Assembly (NCBI GenBank): GCA_044426355.1 | Contig: JAWXUO010000009.1 | Coordinates: forward strand, 1-43,822 | Length of the DNA stretch: 43,822 nucleotides | Source: CAYJLC01 sp044426355 | GTDB lineage: Bacteria; Bacillota; Clostridia; Oscillospirales; Butyricicoccaceae | Direction of reading: 5' to 3' | In this document: positions 1 through 7,605 of the stretch, piece after piece | Position numbering within the stretch: position 1 is the first letter of the stretch | Layout of the letters: every line of letters begins with the position of its first letter | Translations under genes and position numbers: made by a program | The notes under the pieces: model-generated | Databases searched by the model: none | What the model saw: the letters and a program-made list of their open reading frames with translations, nothing else | Told to the model about the DNA's origin: nothing

Positions 1-301
1 CTGAAATGGTATAAACAAAATCGACCCACTTTGTGGCATAGACAAACTAAAAGTTTGCGTAGCTTACGATTTTAAAGGTAAGCGAATTGAAGATTTCCCA
101 GCTGACTTTTCTGATTTAGAATTTTGCACTCCAATTTATGAAGAATTTGAAGGCTTTACAGAAGATATTTCTACTTGCAAAACTTATGAAGAACTTCCAA
201 AAAATGTAAAAATTTATATCGAAGCTTTAGAAAAAATGATAGATTGTCCTGTAAAAATCGTAGGAAATGGCCCTGCTCGTGACCAAATTATAAGTAAATA
301 A
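1..301 (+). CDS. purA: Adenylosuccinate synthetase, C-terminal fragment (partial)
   Basis: This is the last ~98 codons of PurA, the GTP-dependent enzyme that joins IMP and aspartate in AMP synthesis. The visible translation matches the family C-terminus: a KIDPLCGIDKLKVCVAYDF stretch (family form TKLDVLSGIDxxKxCVAY), then a PIYEEFEGF segment and a closing VGNGPARDQII segment before TAA at 299-301. The frame reads back to position 5, where the codon at 2-4 is TGA. A single surplus A in the AAA run at 4-6 would restore an open frame (CTG AAT GGT), so this is probably an edge or sequencing artefact rather than a real stop, but the window cannot decide. Most of the gene lies outside the window. 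A terminator follows at 321-352. Confidence 0.85.
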
Positions 302-320
302 ACAAGGGTTATCCCATATT

Positions 321-352
321 AAGACTGTCAAAAATAAATTTTAGACAGTCTT
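321..352 (+). terminator. Rho-independent terminator after purA
   Basis: A 9-bp perfect stem (AAGACTGTC at 321-329 with GACAGTCTT at 344-352) encloses a 14-nt A/T loop and is followed by ATTTTAT. It lies 19 bp past the purA stop. In the reverse direction it also lies just beyond the small ORF at 367-516, although the reverse T tract is poor. A near-copy of the same stem ends the rnpB gene at 41274-41304. Confidence 0.8.
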
Positions 353-366
353 ATTTTATGCACTTT

Positions 367-516
367 TTAAGTATTTCCTACAGTTTGTAGCAAAAAATCG
401 TATATTTCATCTTCTATGTAAATTTTATTTTCATTTTGAAAAATTTTTATTGCAATATCTAAATTCACACCTCTCTTAATATAAATTTCTAAAATTTTAT
501 CGACTACGTTGTCCAT
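367..516 (-). CDS. Small acidic protein, 49 residues, unknown function
   Basis: The ORF starts at ATG 516-514, ends at TAA 369-367 and encodes 49 residues beginning MDNVVDKILEIYIKRGVNLD. A perfect AGGAGG lies at 525-530, 8 nt before the ATG, which is the main reason to believe in it. The product is rich in Ile, Asp, Glu and Asn, with no signal peptide, membrane segment, cysteine or recognisable motif. The pattern suggests one or two amphipathic helices. It lies alone between the purA terminator and the adh control region, transcribed away from adh. I do not recognise the family. Spo0E-like small phosphatases have a similar size, but their SxxLD-type signature is absent. Real translation is likely but unproven. 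Confidence 0.55.
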   Translation of the reverse strand: MDNVVDKILEIYIKRGVNLDIAIKIFQNENKIYIEDEIYDFLLQTVGNT

Positions 517-605
517 ATTTTAAACCTCCTTATATTTTATCATGTTCATATATACATCATTTTTTTGTATATTATGCATAATTTAAAAAATTTAATAAAA
601 TGATG

Positions 606-635
606 TTTACAAAGTTTGTTAATTTATGTTACAAT
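606..635 (+). promoter_or_regulatory. Sigma-A-type promoter for adh
   Basis: A -35 TTTACA (606-611) and a -10 TACAAT (630-635) are separated by 18 bp, with a TG one base before the -10. A 17-bp near-perfect dyad (629-645) covers the -10, placing a candidate operator where a repressor would block initiation. An AAGGAG-type ribosome binding site precedes the ATG at 674. Confidence 0.55.
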
Positions 636-645
636 AATATTGTAA
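629..645. promoter_or_regulatory. Candidate operator palindrome over the adh -10
   Basis: TTACAATA-A-TATTGTAA is a perfect 8-bp inverted repeat around one central base. It overlaps the predicted -10 box of the alcohol dehydrogenase promoter. The form is typical of a homodimeric winged-helix or helix-turn-helix regulator site, but I cannot name the regulator. Confidence 0.5.
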
Positions 646-673
646 TTAATTTAATTTTATAAGGAGTATTTTT

Positions 674-1852
674 ATGAAAAGTTTCAATCAATATGCACCA
701 ACAAGAATAATCTATGGCACAGATGCCCTAAATCATCTTAGCACTCAACTTAAAGCGTATTCACCAAAAAAAATTCTAGTTTTATATGGTGGAGGAAGTG
801 TTGTTAAATCTGGAGTTCTTGAAAAAGTAACTAAAGTTTTAGATGCTGAGAATTTCGCTTACTACACAAAAGGTGGAGTTCAACCAAACCCACTTTTAAG
901 CTTTGCTTTAGAAGCTCGTGACGAAGCTATCAAACAAGGCGTAGACTTTGTTTTAGCTGTAGGTGGTGGTTCTGTAATTGATACAGCAAAAGGTGTTGCT
1001 ATCGGTGTTGCAAACCCTGATATGGACCTATGGTCTATTTGGACTAACAAAACACCTGCAACAAAAGCATTACCTCATGCTAATATTTTAACAATTGCAG
1101 CTGCTGGTTCTGAAACTTCAAATTCTGCTGTTTTAACAAAAGAAGAAACTAAGGAAAAAAGAGGTCTTAGCTGTGACTTAAACCGTCCTGCATTCTGTAT
1201 CTTAAATCCAGAATTCACACATACACTTCCAAAATTCCAAGTTGCATGTGGTGTTGTAGACATTATGATGCACACAATGGACAGATATTTTGCTGTTAGT
1301 GATAATAACGAAATGACTGACCAAATCGCAGAAGCTTTACTTCGTGTTGTTTTAAAATATGGTAAAACAGTTTATGAAAACCCTGCTGATGCTCAAGCAA
1401 CAAGTGAAATTATGTGGGCAGGTAGCTTATCTCATGTAGGTCTTACTGGTCTTGGTTCTCCAGGCGACTGGACTCCACACAAATTAAGCCATGAGCTAAG
1501 TGCTTTCTATGATGCAACTCACGGTGCTGCACTTGCAACAACTTGGAACGCTTTTGCTTCTTCAACTTACGCAAAACACCCAGAACGTTTTGCTAGATAT
1601 GCAAGAAACGTATTTGGTTTTGAGGGCGAAGATGTTGCTATTGCAAAACAAGCTATTGATGCAACTCTTGCATTCTTCAAATCAATCGACATGCCTATTA
1701 CAATTAAAGAATTAATCGGCAGAGTTGTAACAGACGAAGAACTTGATAAGCTTGCAAATTCATGTTCATTACAAGGTACACTAACAGTTGGTACTTTAGA
1801 ACCTCGTGGAGAAGCTGGAATTCGTGAATTATACAAATCAGTAAATAAATAA
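674..1852 (+). CDS. Iron-containing (group III) alcohol dehydrogenase, butanol dehydrogenase / YqhD type
   Basis: This is a cytoplasmic NAD(P)H-dependent alcohol dehydrogenase of 392 residues, the normal length for the group. The dinucleotide-binding GGGSVIDTAK motif is at 97-106. The four expected metal ligands are present by family alignment: Asp196 and His200 (VVDIMMH), His269 (WTPH) and His283 (ATHG). The spacing matches E. coli YqhD. Such enzymes reduce aldehydes (butanal, acetaldehyde or toxic short aldehydes) and recycle NAD(P)+ during fermentation; the substrate cannot be read from sequence. The gene stands alone on the plus strand between its own promoter (606-635) and a bidirectional terminator (1861-1893). 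Codon use looks highly adapted (GCT, GGT, CGT rich), suggesting strong expression. The dyads upstream suggest dedicated control. Confidence 0.93.
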   Translation: MKSFNQYAPTRIIYGTDALNHLSTQLKAYSPKKILVLYGGGSVVKSGVLEKVTKVLDAENFAYYTKGGVQPNPLLSFALEARDEAIKQGVDFVLAVGGGSVIDTAKGVAIGVANPDMDLWSIWTNKTPATKALPHANILTIAAAGSETSNSAVLTKEETKEKRGLSCDLNRPAFCILNPEFTHTLPKFQVACGVVDIMMHTMDRYFAVSDNNEMTDQIAEALLRVVLKYGKTVYENPADAQATSEIMWAGSLSHVGLTGLGSPGDWTPHKLSHELSAFYDATHGAALATTWNAFASSTYAKHPERFARYARNVFGFEGEDVAIAKQAIDATLAFFKSIDMPITIKELIGRVVTDEELDKLANSCSLQGTLTVGTLEPRGEAGIRELYKSVNK

Positions 1853-1860
1853 AAAAATAT

Positions 1861-1893
1861 AGCCTATACCACTTTTTATAGTCGGTATAGGCT
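1861..1893. terminator. Bidirectional terminator between adh and the mia/mut operon
   Basis: A 10-bp perfect stem (AGCCTATACC at 1861-1870 with GGTATAGGCT at 1884-1893) is followed by TTTTTTATTT on the plus strand. It is preceded by AAAAAAATAT, which gives a T tract on the minus strand. It sits exactly between two convergent genes and should end both transcripts. Confidence 0.9.
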
Positions 1894-1897
1894 TTTT

Positions 1898-2560
1898 TTA
1901 TTTAAAAATAACTAAATCTTTGTCAAAAATACAAGTTCTGTGATAATATGCACCATCAATTTTAATCTCTGGCAAATATTTTTCAATAGCTTTTGTTATG
2001 TATTCCGGACTTAAATTTGGGTCACCTGCACAAGTGATTACAGTAATTTTGCTTGTGTTCTCATCAATATCAAAAATTTCTAGTTTTGCGATAAATTCTT
2101 TAATATTAACTTCTTTTTCCGAACGTTTTGTTCTTTTTACTACGATAACTTCATCTTGATTAAATAAATCCTGCACTTTTTTTATAAAATCTGCGTCTCT
2201 ACCGTCATCAAAATCATAAGTTATGTCATACTGCGAAAATTTCATTTCTTTTGCCTTGCGTTCCGTCTTGTAAATATCAAGCACCTCAAAACCACTCGGC
2301 AACGCCATATTCAAATCTTTTATAGCATTTTCTGGCACATCTTCTGTTAAAAAATTAAAATCAAGTAACTCGTATTCGCTAGAAAAACCAGTTGATAACG
2401 GCAACGCAATTGATATATACGCATGAGGATTGAACCCCTCTGTATGCCAAATTGGAAGCTTCGCACGAGCTATCGAACGTTGGATAGCCTGCATATTGTC
2501 AAGGTGTGAGATATATTTCGCTCTGCCCTCTTTTTTAAATAACATTCTTGCTTTAAACAT
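1898..2560 (-). CDS. TIGR03936 family radical-SAM-linked protein (DUF2344)
   Basis: The 220-residue protein begins MFKARMLFKKEGRAKYISHLDN, the hallmark start of the TIGR03936/DUF2344 family. A typical GFNPHAYISIALPLSTGF segment follows at about 42-59. The family's biochemical role is not established. It nearly always accompanies a TIGR03960 radical SAM protein, sometimes fused to it, and often neighbours RNase G and ribosomal protein L21 genes. Here the TIGR03960 gene overlaps it by 8 bp upstream, so the two are translationally coupled. No RNase G or rplU follows; instead the operon ends at the terminator at 1861-1893. Confidence 0.88.
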   Translation of the reverse strand: MFKARMLFKKEGRAKYISHLDNMQAIQRSIARAKLPIWHTEGFNPHAYISIALPLSTGFSSEYELLDFNFLTEDVPENAIKDLNMALPSGFEVLDIYKTERKAKEMKFSQYDITYDFDDGRDADFIKKVQDLFNQDEVIVVKRTKRSEKEVNIKEFIAKLEIFDIDENTSKITVITCAGDPNLSPEYITKAIEKYLPEIKIDGAYYHRTCIFDKDLVIFK

Positions 2561-4403
2561 GACAATGACCCTCCAAAATTAACTCTGATGCACCACAATT
2601 TGCACATTTTTTGCTACACTCTGGTGTCGTAATAGCTTGTCGTGATAGTTCACGTTCTTTTAGTAAATGCGATTTTTTCGTACCAGCTAAAAGGTGGTCC
2701 CAAGGGAATACTTCGTCGAGTTTGAAATCACGGTAAACATAAAAATTAGGGTCTATTCCACATTCCGAAAATGCTTCGAGCCATAAGTCTAGTTTAAAAC
2801 AGATGTCCCAGCCATCAAATATACAGCCTTTTTCATAAGCTTTTAGTATAACTTTATTAAGTCGTCTATCTCCACGAGCTAAAACTCCCTCTAAAAACGA
2901 ACTTTGTGCGTCATGCCAGCTATAATTCACATTTTTTATACGCATAACTGATTTTAGGTGGTCTTGTTTTGCAATTAATTCTTCTCTAGTCGCTTGTTTG
3001 TCCCACTGAAACGGAGTTCCTGGCTTTGGCACAAAACAAGATGTACTAACAGTAACTTTAACCCCTCTTTGTCTGTTCGCACCTGAATTTCTCCAAGTCC
3101 AAACAACTTTTTTTGCTAAATCTGCTATACCGTCTAAATCCTCAAAAGTTTCTGTTGGAAGCCCTAGCATAAAGTATAATTTAACATTATTCCAGCCCCC
3201 TTTAAAAGCTATGTCGCAAGCATTTAGGAGGTCTTTTTCTTGTATATTTTTATTTATAACATCTCTTAATCGTTGCGAACCTGCCTCTGGAGCAAAAGTT
3301 AAGCCAGATTTTCTAACTTTTTGTACTTTTTCCATAAGTTCTACACTAAAATTATCAGCACGAAGTGATGGAAGTGCTAGTGATACGTTTTTCGGTGTAC
3401 AGTAGTCTAGCATATCATCGCACAAAACTTCTAAGCTACGATAGTCGCTTGTCGATAGCGAAGAAAGCGAAATTTCTTCATAACCTGAACTTTCGATAAG
3501 TGCTTTTGCTTGTTTTAGCAAAGTTTCAGCACTTTTTTCTCGCACTGGACGATAAGTATGCCCTGCTTGACAAAATCTGCAACCACGAGTACACCCACGA
3601 AAAATCTCAACCATAGCTCTGTCAAAGACAATATCCGTTGACGGAACAACCAATTTTTCTGGAAAATACATGCTGTCAAGGTCTTGAACTATACGCTTTT
3701 GAATTTCCTTAGGAGCAAAATCTTCGTGTTGCATTTCTTTCAGCGTGCCATCTTCATTATACACAGGCGTGTAAAATTTCGGCACATACATGCCATCAAT
3801 AGCACAAAGTTTGCGTAAAAATTCATCTTTGCTCCAGTCGCCACGTAAAGCTTCACGGTAAAGCTTAAAAAATTCTACCGACATTTCTTCGCCTTCACCA
3901 AGCATAACAACATCTACAAAATCCGTTATAGGTTCTGGATTATAAGCACAAGGTCCACCGACTATTACCATATGTTTTAGTGAAGTCCTTTGACTTGACA
4001 GCAGTGGAATACCACCTAAATTTAGCATATTAAGTATATTTGTGTATGTTAATTCGTATTGCAATGTAAAAGCAAGCACATCAAATTCTGCGATAGAATC
4101 TCCACTTTCAATGCCATAAAGAGGGATATTTTCTTTACGCATTTGCTCTTCCATATCAATCCACGGTGCAAAAGCACGCTCGCACCATACATAGTCCAAA
4201 CTATTATACAGTCCGTATAATATTCTAGAACCTAAATGGCTCATACCAACTTCATAAGTATCTGGTAGTGCGAAAATTGCACGAATTTCCACTTTTTCTA
4301 AATCTTTATACACTGCGTTATATTCGCCACCAGCATATCTAGCAGGTTTTTGCACTTTTGGCAAAATTCTTTGTATTTTTTTATCTAATTCTTTAGCTTT
4401 CAT
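2553..4403 (-). CDS. TIGR03960 family B12-binding-like radical SAM protein
   Basis: The 616-residue protein has an N-terminal B12-binding-like region and a central radical SAM domain with the CX3CX2C cluster in GCTRGCRFCQAG. The C-terminus carries extra cysteines (CSKKCANCGAS), probably a small metal-binding knuckle. This architecture is the TIGR03960 family. The sequence supports SAM radical chemistry on an iron-sulfur cluster, but the substrate is unknown. Association of this family with ribosome and RNA-processing genes elsewhere suggests an RNA or ribosome target, which is inference. It starts directly after the response regulator stop (TAAATG junction) and overlaps the TIGR03936 partner, so the three form one transcription unit. 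Confidence 0.9.
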   Translation of the reverse strand: MKAKELDKKIQRILPKVQKPARYAGGEYNAVYKDLEKVEIRAIFALPDTYEVGMSHLGSRILYGLYNSLDYVWCERAFAPWIDMEEQMRKENIPLYGIESGDSIAEFDVLAFTLQYELTYTNILNMLNLGGIPLLSSQRTSLKHMVIVGGPCAYNPEPITDFVDVVMLGEGEEMSVEFFKLYREALRGDWSKDEFLRKLCAIDGMYVPKFYTPVYNEDGTLKEMQHEDFAPKEIQKRIVQDLDSMYFPEKLVVPSTDIVFDRAMVEIFRGCTRGCRFCQAGHTYRPVREKSAETLLKQAKALIESSGYEEISLSSLSTSDYRSLEVLCDDMLDYCTPKNVSLALPSLRADNFSVELMEKVQKVRKSGLTFAPEAGSQRLRDVINKNIQEKDLLNACDIAFKGGWNNVKLYFMLGLPTETFEDLDGIADLAKKVVWTWRNSGANRQRGVKVTVSTSCFVPKPGTPFQWDKQATREELIAKQDHLKSVMRIKNVNYSWHDAQSSFLEGVLARGDRRLNKVILKAYEKGCIFDGWDICFKLDLWLEAFSECGIDPNFYVYRDFKLDEVFPWDHLLAGTKKSHLLKERELSRQAITTPECSKKCANCGASELILEGHCHV

Positions 4404-5093
4404 TTAGCCTTCCCATCTGTATCCTACACCACGCACAGCAGAAATATGCTTAGGTTCTGCAGGGTCTTCCTCAATTTTAATTCTTAAACGTCTAATATTT
4501 ACATCAATAATTTTCAAATCTTCTATTTTTTCCTTGCCCCACACTAATTGCAAAAGCTCATTTCTCGTTAGTGCTTTTTCTCGATTTTGTATCAAAGCTT
4601 TTAAAATATCAAATTCTACATGCGTAAGGTCTAGCCTATTATTATTTTTCAGCACTTCTCGTCGTGCAATATTTATTTCGAAAACTCCAGACATTATTAT
4701 ATCTTCATTTTGTGGCTTATTTACAGATAGTCTACGGTCTAGTGCTTTTACTCGAAATCCGAGTTCTGCCACCGAAAAAGGTTTTGTAACATAATCGTCT
4801 GCACCATTCATAAAGCCGTCTATCTTGTCATTTTCCATGCCACGAGCTGTAAGCATAATAATTCCACCTTCAAAACCAGATACTCTAAGGTGACGACAAA
4901 CCTCAAAGCCGTCTATCCCTGGTAGCATTACATCTAAAATAGCTATCGAAATATCTGGATTTTCTGCATATATTTCTATTGCTTTTTCGCCACAATCAGC
5001 CTCTAAAACTGTGTATCCTTCTTTTTTAAGATTAAATACAATAAATGTTCTAATTCCTTCTTCATCTTCTAAAACTAAAATCTTTTTTTCCAA
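4404..5093 (-). CDS. OmpR/PhoB-family response regulator, orphan
   Basis: I place the start at TTG 5093-5091 (229 residues) because AGGGGTGA lies 6 nt upstream and the receiver fold begins at once (LEKKILVLEDEEG). An ATG at 5123 would add ten residues, overlap the upstream gene and lack a good ribosome site. The receiver domain (about 1-115) has the acidic pair Glu9/Asp10, phospho-acceptor Asp54 (ILDVMLPG), the switch Thr in MLTARG and the Lys of VTKPF. A C-terminal winged helix follows (about 130-229), ending in the usual VRGVGYRW. No sensor kinase gene is adjacent, so the partner must lie elsewhere. Its stop/ribosome-site overlap with the lipoprotein gene upstream implies coupled expression. 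Confidence 0.9.
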   Translation of the reverse strand: MEKKILVLEDEEGIRTFIVFNLKKEGYTVLEADCGEKAIEIYAENPDISIAILDVMLPGIDGFEVCRHLRVSGFEGGIIMLTARGMENDKIDGFMNGADDYVTKPFSVAELGFRVKALDRRLSVNKPQNEDIIMSGVFEINIARREVLKNNNRLDLTHVEFDILKALIQNREKALTRNELLQLVWGKEKIEDLKIIDVNIRRLRIKIEEDPAEPKHISAVRGVGYRWEG

Positions 5094-5103
5094 TATATCA
5101 CCC

Positions 5104-6417
5104 CTAATTTCCACTAATAACATTGAAATTATCTATAATTTCTTGGTCTGTCACTCGTACAATACTTTGTGGATTTAAATTTTTGCCAAGATACACGTTT
5201 GTCGTAGTTTTCCCTAGTTTTATATATTCTTCTCCAAACGAGCTTTCAGAATAATCATCATTAGGCACTGTATAAATTTCAAACAGAGCTATTGTGTCAT
5301 ATGCACTTGTAGCATATCTAAACTGCGTTATTTTCGTGTTCGACGCTGTTGTTCTATTCGTTGTAATATTAGAAATTACATCTTTAGTCAATTCGTAGTA
5401 CCAACCTTCTGCACTGTTATGATACGTATATATATCGCTTTTCATGTCGTTATGAACATCATACATATGCCACGTTGTAATCCAGTTTAACGTGTTGCTT
5501 GTATCAGCTTTAGACAAAATCATCGGCGTAAGTGTTGGAACATACAGATTATTTATCGTGTTTAAATTCGCCGTATATGTGCTTATCAAACGATAATTTC
5601 CCATACCTGATTTCGTTTCAGGGTCTATTGTTAGATTTATTAGATTTCCGTCATATGATAACGTCAGTAAGTCTGTAATTAATCCAATTTCGCCTTCTAT
5701 ACGACTATCAAGAGCTATTGCTCGCCCACCAGAAAGCAGTTCGCCCATCGTTGTTCTCGCTATTGTGTCTATTTCTTTTGATAGCTCAACTGTAGATACT
5801 AAAATCATTTCTCCGTTTATCATCTTGTACATTCTAACATAATGTCTAGAATTTTCTTGATTTATTATAAAAACTTCTTCTACTCCATCATAGTCTATAT
5901 CATATAAAAAATACGAACTATACTGAGTATCTAAAACGACTTCTAGCGAGCCGTTTTCAAATTTCGCTATGGTTAATCCTTTTTCCGTTTGGTTAGAAAT
6001 ACGCCAAGAAACAGCTATTCCTCCTGCTCCAAAAGGTGAAAGTTTTGGATATGCAACTTCGTCTATGCTGTTTCCATAACCTTTCATTCGACCAACTTCT
6101 TTATATTCGCTACCGATTTTTTTGTATACAACTATATTAAAAGTACCAGCTAAAGCAGACTCACGAAAAAAAGCTACAACTTCTTCTTCAGAGTCTGCAT
6201 CTATATCTATTAGCTGGATTGTCGCACGGTTAGAACCAAATTCAGCCGAAGCATATACGCTACCATTCGAAATTTCTTTGTCAAGTTCATTTTGCAAAGC
6301 AATGTAGTCCGTCGATGCACGAGGTGCTTGCAAAAGTTCGTCGCCAGTTTTAAACAAACACCCACTGCATAGCGTGAGTATAGCTATAAAAAGCATTATA
6401 TGTTTAATTTTTTTCAC
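5104..6417 (-). CDS. Lipoprotein with FG-GAP/VCBS-like acidic repeats
   Basis: Translation starts at GTG 6417-6415 behind AAGGAG (6424-6429). Residues 1-20 form a lipoprotein signal peptide with lipobox LCSGC, lipidated Cys20, so the product is anchored outside the membrane. Two segments resemble calcium-binding FG-GAP/VCBS loops: DIDADSEEEVV (71-81) and DIDYDGVEEVF (173-183). The rest of the 437 residues is beta-rich, consistent with a propeller. I do not know its ligand. It is the gene immediately before the orphan response regulator; the two are tightly coupled, which raises the idea that it senses or shapes an envelope signal for that regulator. That is inference only. Confidence 0.75.
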   Translation of the reverse strand: MKKIKHIMLFIAILTLCSGCLFKTGDELLQAPRASTDYIALQNELDKEISNGSVYASAEFGSNRATIQLIDIDADSEEEVVAFFRESALAGTFNIVVYKKIGSEYKEVGRMKGYGNSIDEVAYPKLSPFGAGGIAVSWRISNQTEKGLTIAKFENGSLEVVLDTQYSSYFLYDIDYDGVEEVFIINQENSRHYVRMYKMINGEMILVSTVELSKEIDTIARTTMGELLSGGRAIALDSRIEGEIGLITDLLTLSYDGNLINLTIDPETKSGMGNYRLISTYTANLNTINNLYVPTLTPMILSKADTSNTLNWITTWHMYDVHNDMKSDIYTYHNSAEGWYYELTKDVISNITTNRTTASNTKITQFRYATSAYDTIALFEIYTVPNDDYSESSFGEEYIKLGKTTTNVYLGKNLNPQSIVRVTDQEIIDNFNVISGN

Positions 6418-6428
6418 AAAAATCTCCT

Positions 6429-7586
6429 TTATAAATCATTATAATTACAATCTATTTGTATTTCTACATAAATCGTATCATCTATTTTAAAAATCTCTCT
6501 TTTTATTTGCTGGGTAAGTTCATTTTCTGTCATATCTAAATCATTTGGTAAAACAACATCAAAACTCAATTTCTTTTGCGATATTTTAAATACTGCACGA
6601 AAATCATGCATAGTAAGCCTGCTATCAATTTTTTCTAGTATATTTAGTACTATTTGTTTATATTCGTCATTTTCTTTAGAATTTAAAATAACAGGGTCTA
6701 CATGAATAACAATATTTATTTCTTTTTCTTTAAAATAATTTTCTATCTGCTCTGCTACCTCGTGGCTTTCTAAAAAGCCAAATTCAACGTCCATTTCGAT
6801 GTGAATTGACACAAAACTTTTAGAATATCCGTAGCTGTGTACGATTAAATCATGAGCCGATAAAACATTATCAAACTTTGATATTTCCTCATAAATAAAT
6901 TTAATAAAGTCTTTATCAGGTGCTTCACCTATTAGCAAACTTAGCATTTCTCGTATAATTTCTATACCAAATTTAATTATGATAACCCCTAAAATAATTG
7001 CTACAATAGAGTCTAAATTTATTTCTAAAAACTCATATATAACGCTAGTTACCAAAACCCCAAACGTAATAAAAACATCATTTAAAGAATCTTTTGCAGT
7101 CGCTAAAATCGTTTTTGATTTTATGGTTTCTGCAATTTTTTTATTAAAAACATATAACCATAATTTGCTCACTATAGAAATTATTAAAATAGCTATTGAT
7201 ATTGTACTAAAAACTGGTTTAAAATCGTTTCTAAACGTTGATAAAATTAGTTCGCAACCTACAAAAGTTATCAAAAAAGAAATTGTAAAACCTGATACAT
7301 ACTCCATTCTAGCATGACCAAATGGGTGTTTTTTATCTGCTGGTTTTTCAGATATTTTAAAACCGACTAACGTTATAACCGATGAAATTGCGTCGGATAA
7401 ATTATTTAAACCATCGCCTAAAATAGAAATTGTATTAAAAATGACACCACATGCAATTTTTAGCACACTAAGCAATATATTACAAAAAATCCCTACAATG
7501 CTCGATACATATGCATATCGTTGTCTTAATTCAAAATCGCTTAAATCGTTTTTCAACACAAATCTATTTATTATAAATTTAGTCAT
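6429..7586 (-). CDS. Cation diffusion facilitator family transporter
   Basis: The 385-residue protein has the CDF plan: about six membrane segments between residues 25 and 215, then a cytoplasmic domain of about 170 residues. The metal sites are Asn61-x3-Asp65 in the second helix (NNLSD) and Asp166-x3-Asp170 in the fifth (DSLND). Zinc CDFs carry His in one of these pairs, and that His is absent here, so manganese or another metal fits better than zinc; this is inference from subfamily patterns. KKHPFGHAR after helix 2 is typical. It probably exports a divalent metal by proton antiport. It lies between the HlyD-like gene and the lipoprotein in the miaB operon. Confidence 0.9.
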   Translation of the reverse strand: MTKFIINRFVLKNDLSDFELRQRYAYVSSIVGIFCNILLSVLKIACGVIFNTISILGDGLNNLSDAISSVITLVGFKISEKPADKKHPFGHARMEYVSGFTISFLITFVGCELILSTFRNDFKPVFSTISIAILIISIVSKLWLYVFNKKIAETIKSKTILATAKDSLNDVFITFGVLVTSVIYEFLEINLDSIVAIILGVIIIKFGIEIIREMLSLLIGEAPDKDFIKFIYEEISKFDNVLSAHDLIVHSYGYSKSFVSIHIEMDVEFGFLESHEVAEQIENYFKEKEINIVIHVDPVILNSKENDEYKQIVLNILEKIDSRLTMHDFRAVFKISQKKLSFDVVLPNDLDMTENELTQQIKREIFKIDDTIYVEIQIDCNYNDL

Positions 7587-7605
7587 AAACCACCCTTATT
7601 ATAAT

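Noticed and set aside
616..634. Possible Rex operator in the adh promoter
   Set aside because: TTGTTAA...TTACAA is suggestive for a fermentation gene, but the half-sites are one base too far apart and one arm is imperfect. Kept only as a note in the dyad finding.
1567..1836. Minus-strand ORF of 89 codons inside adh
   Set aside because: It is antisense to the alcohol dehydrogenase C-terminus, which has clear metal ligands and normal length.
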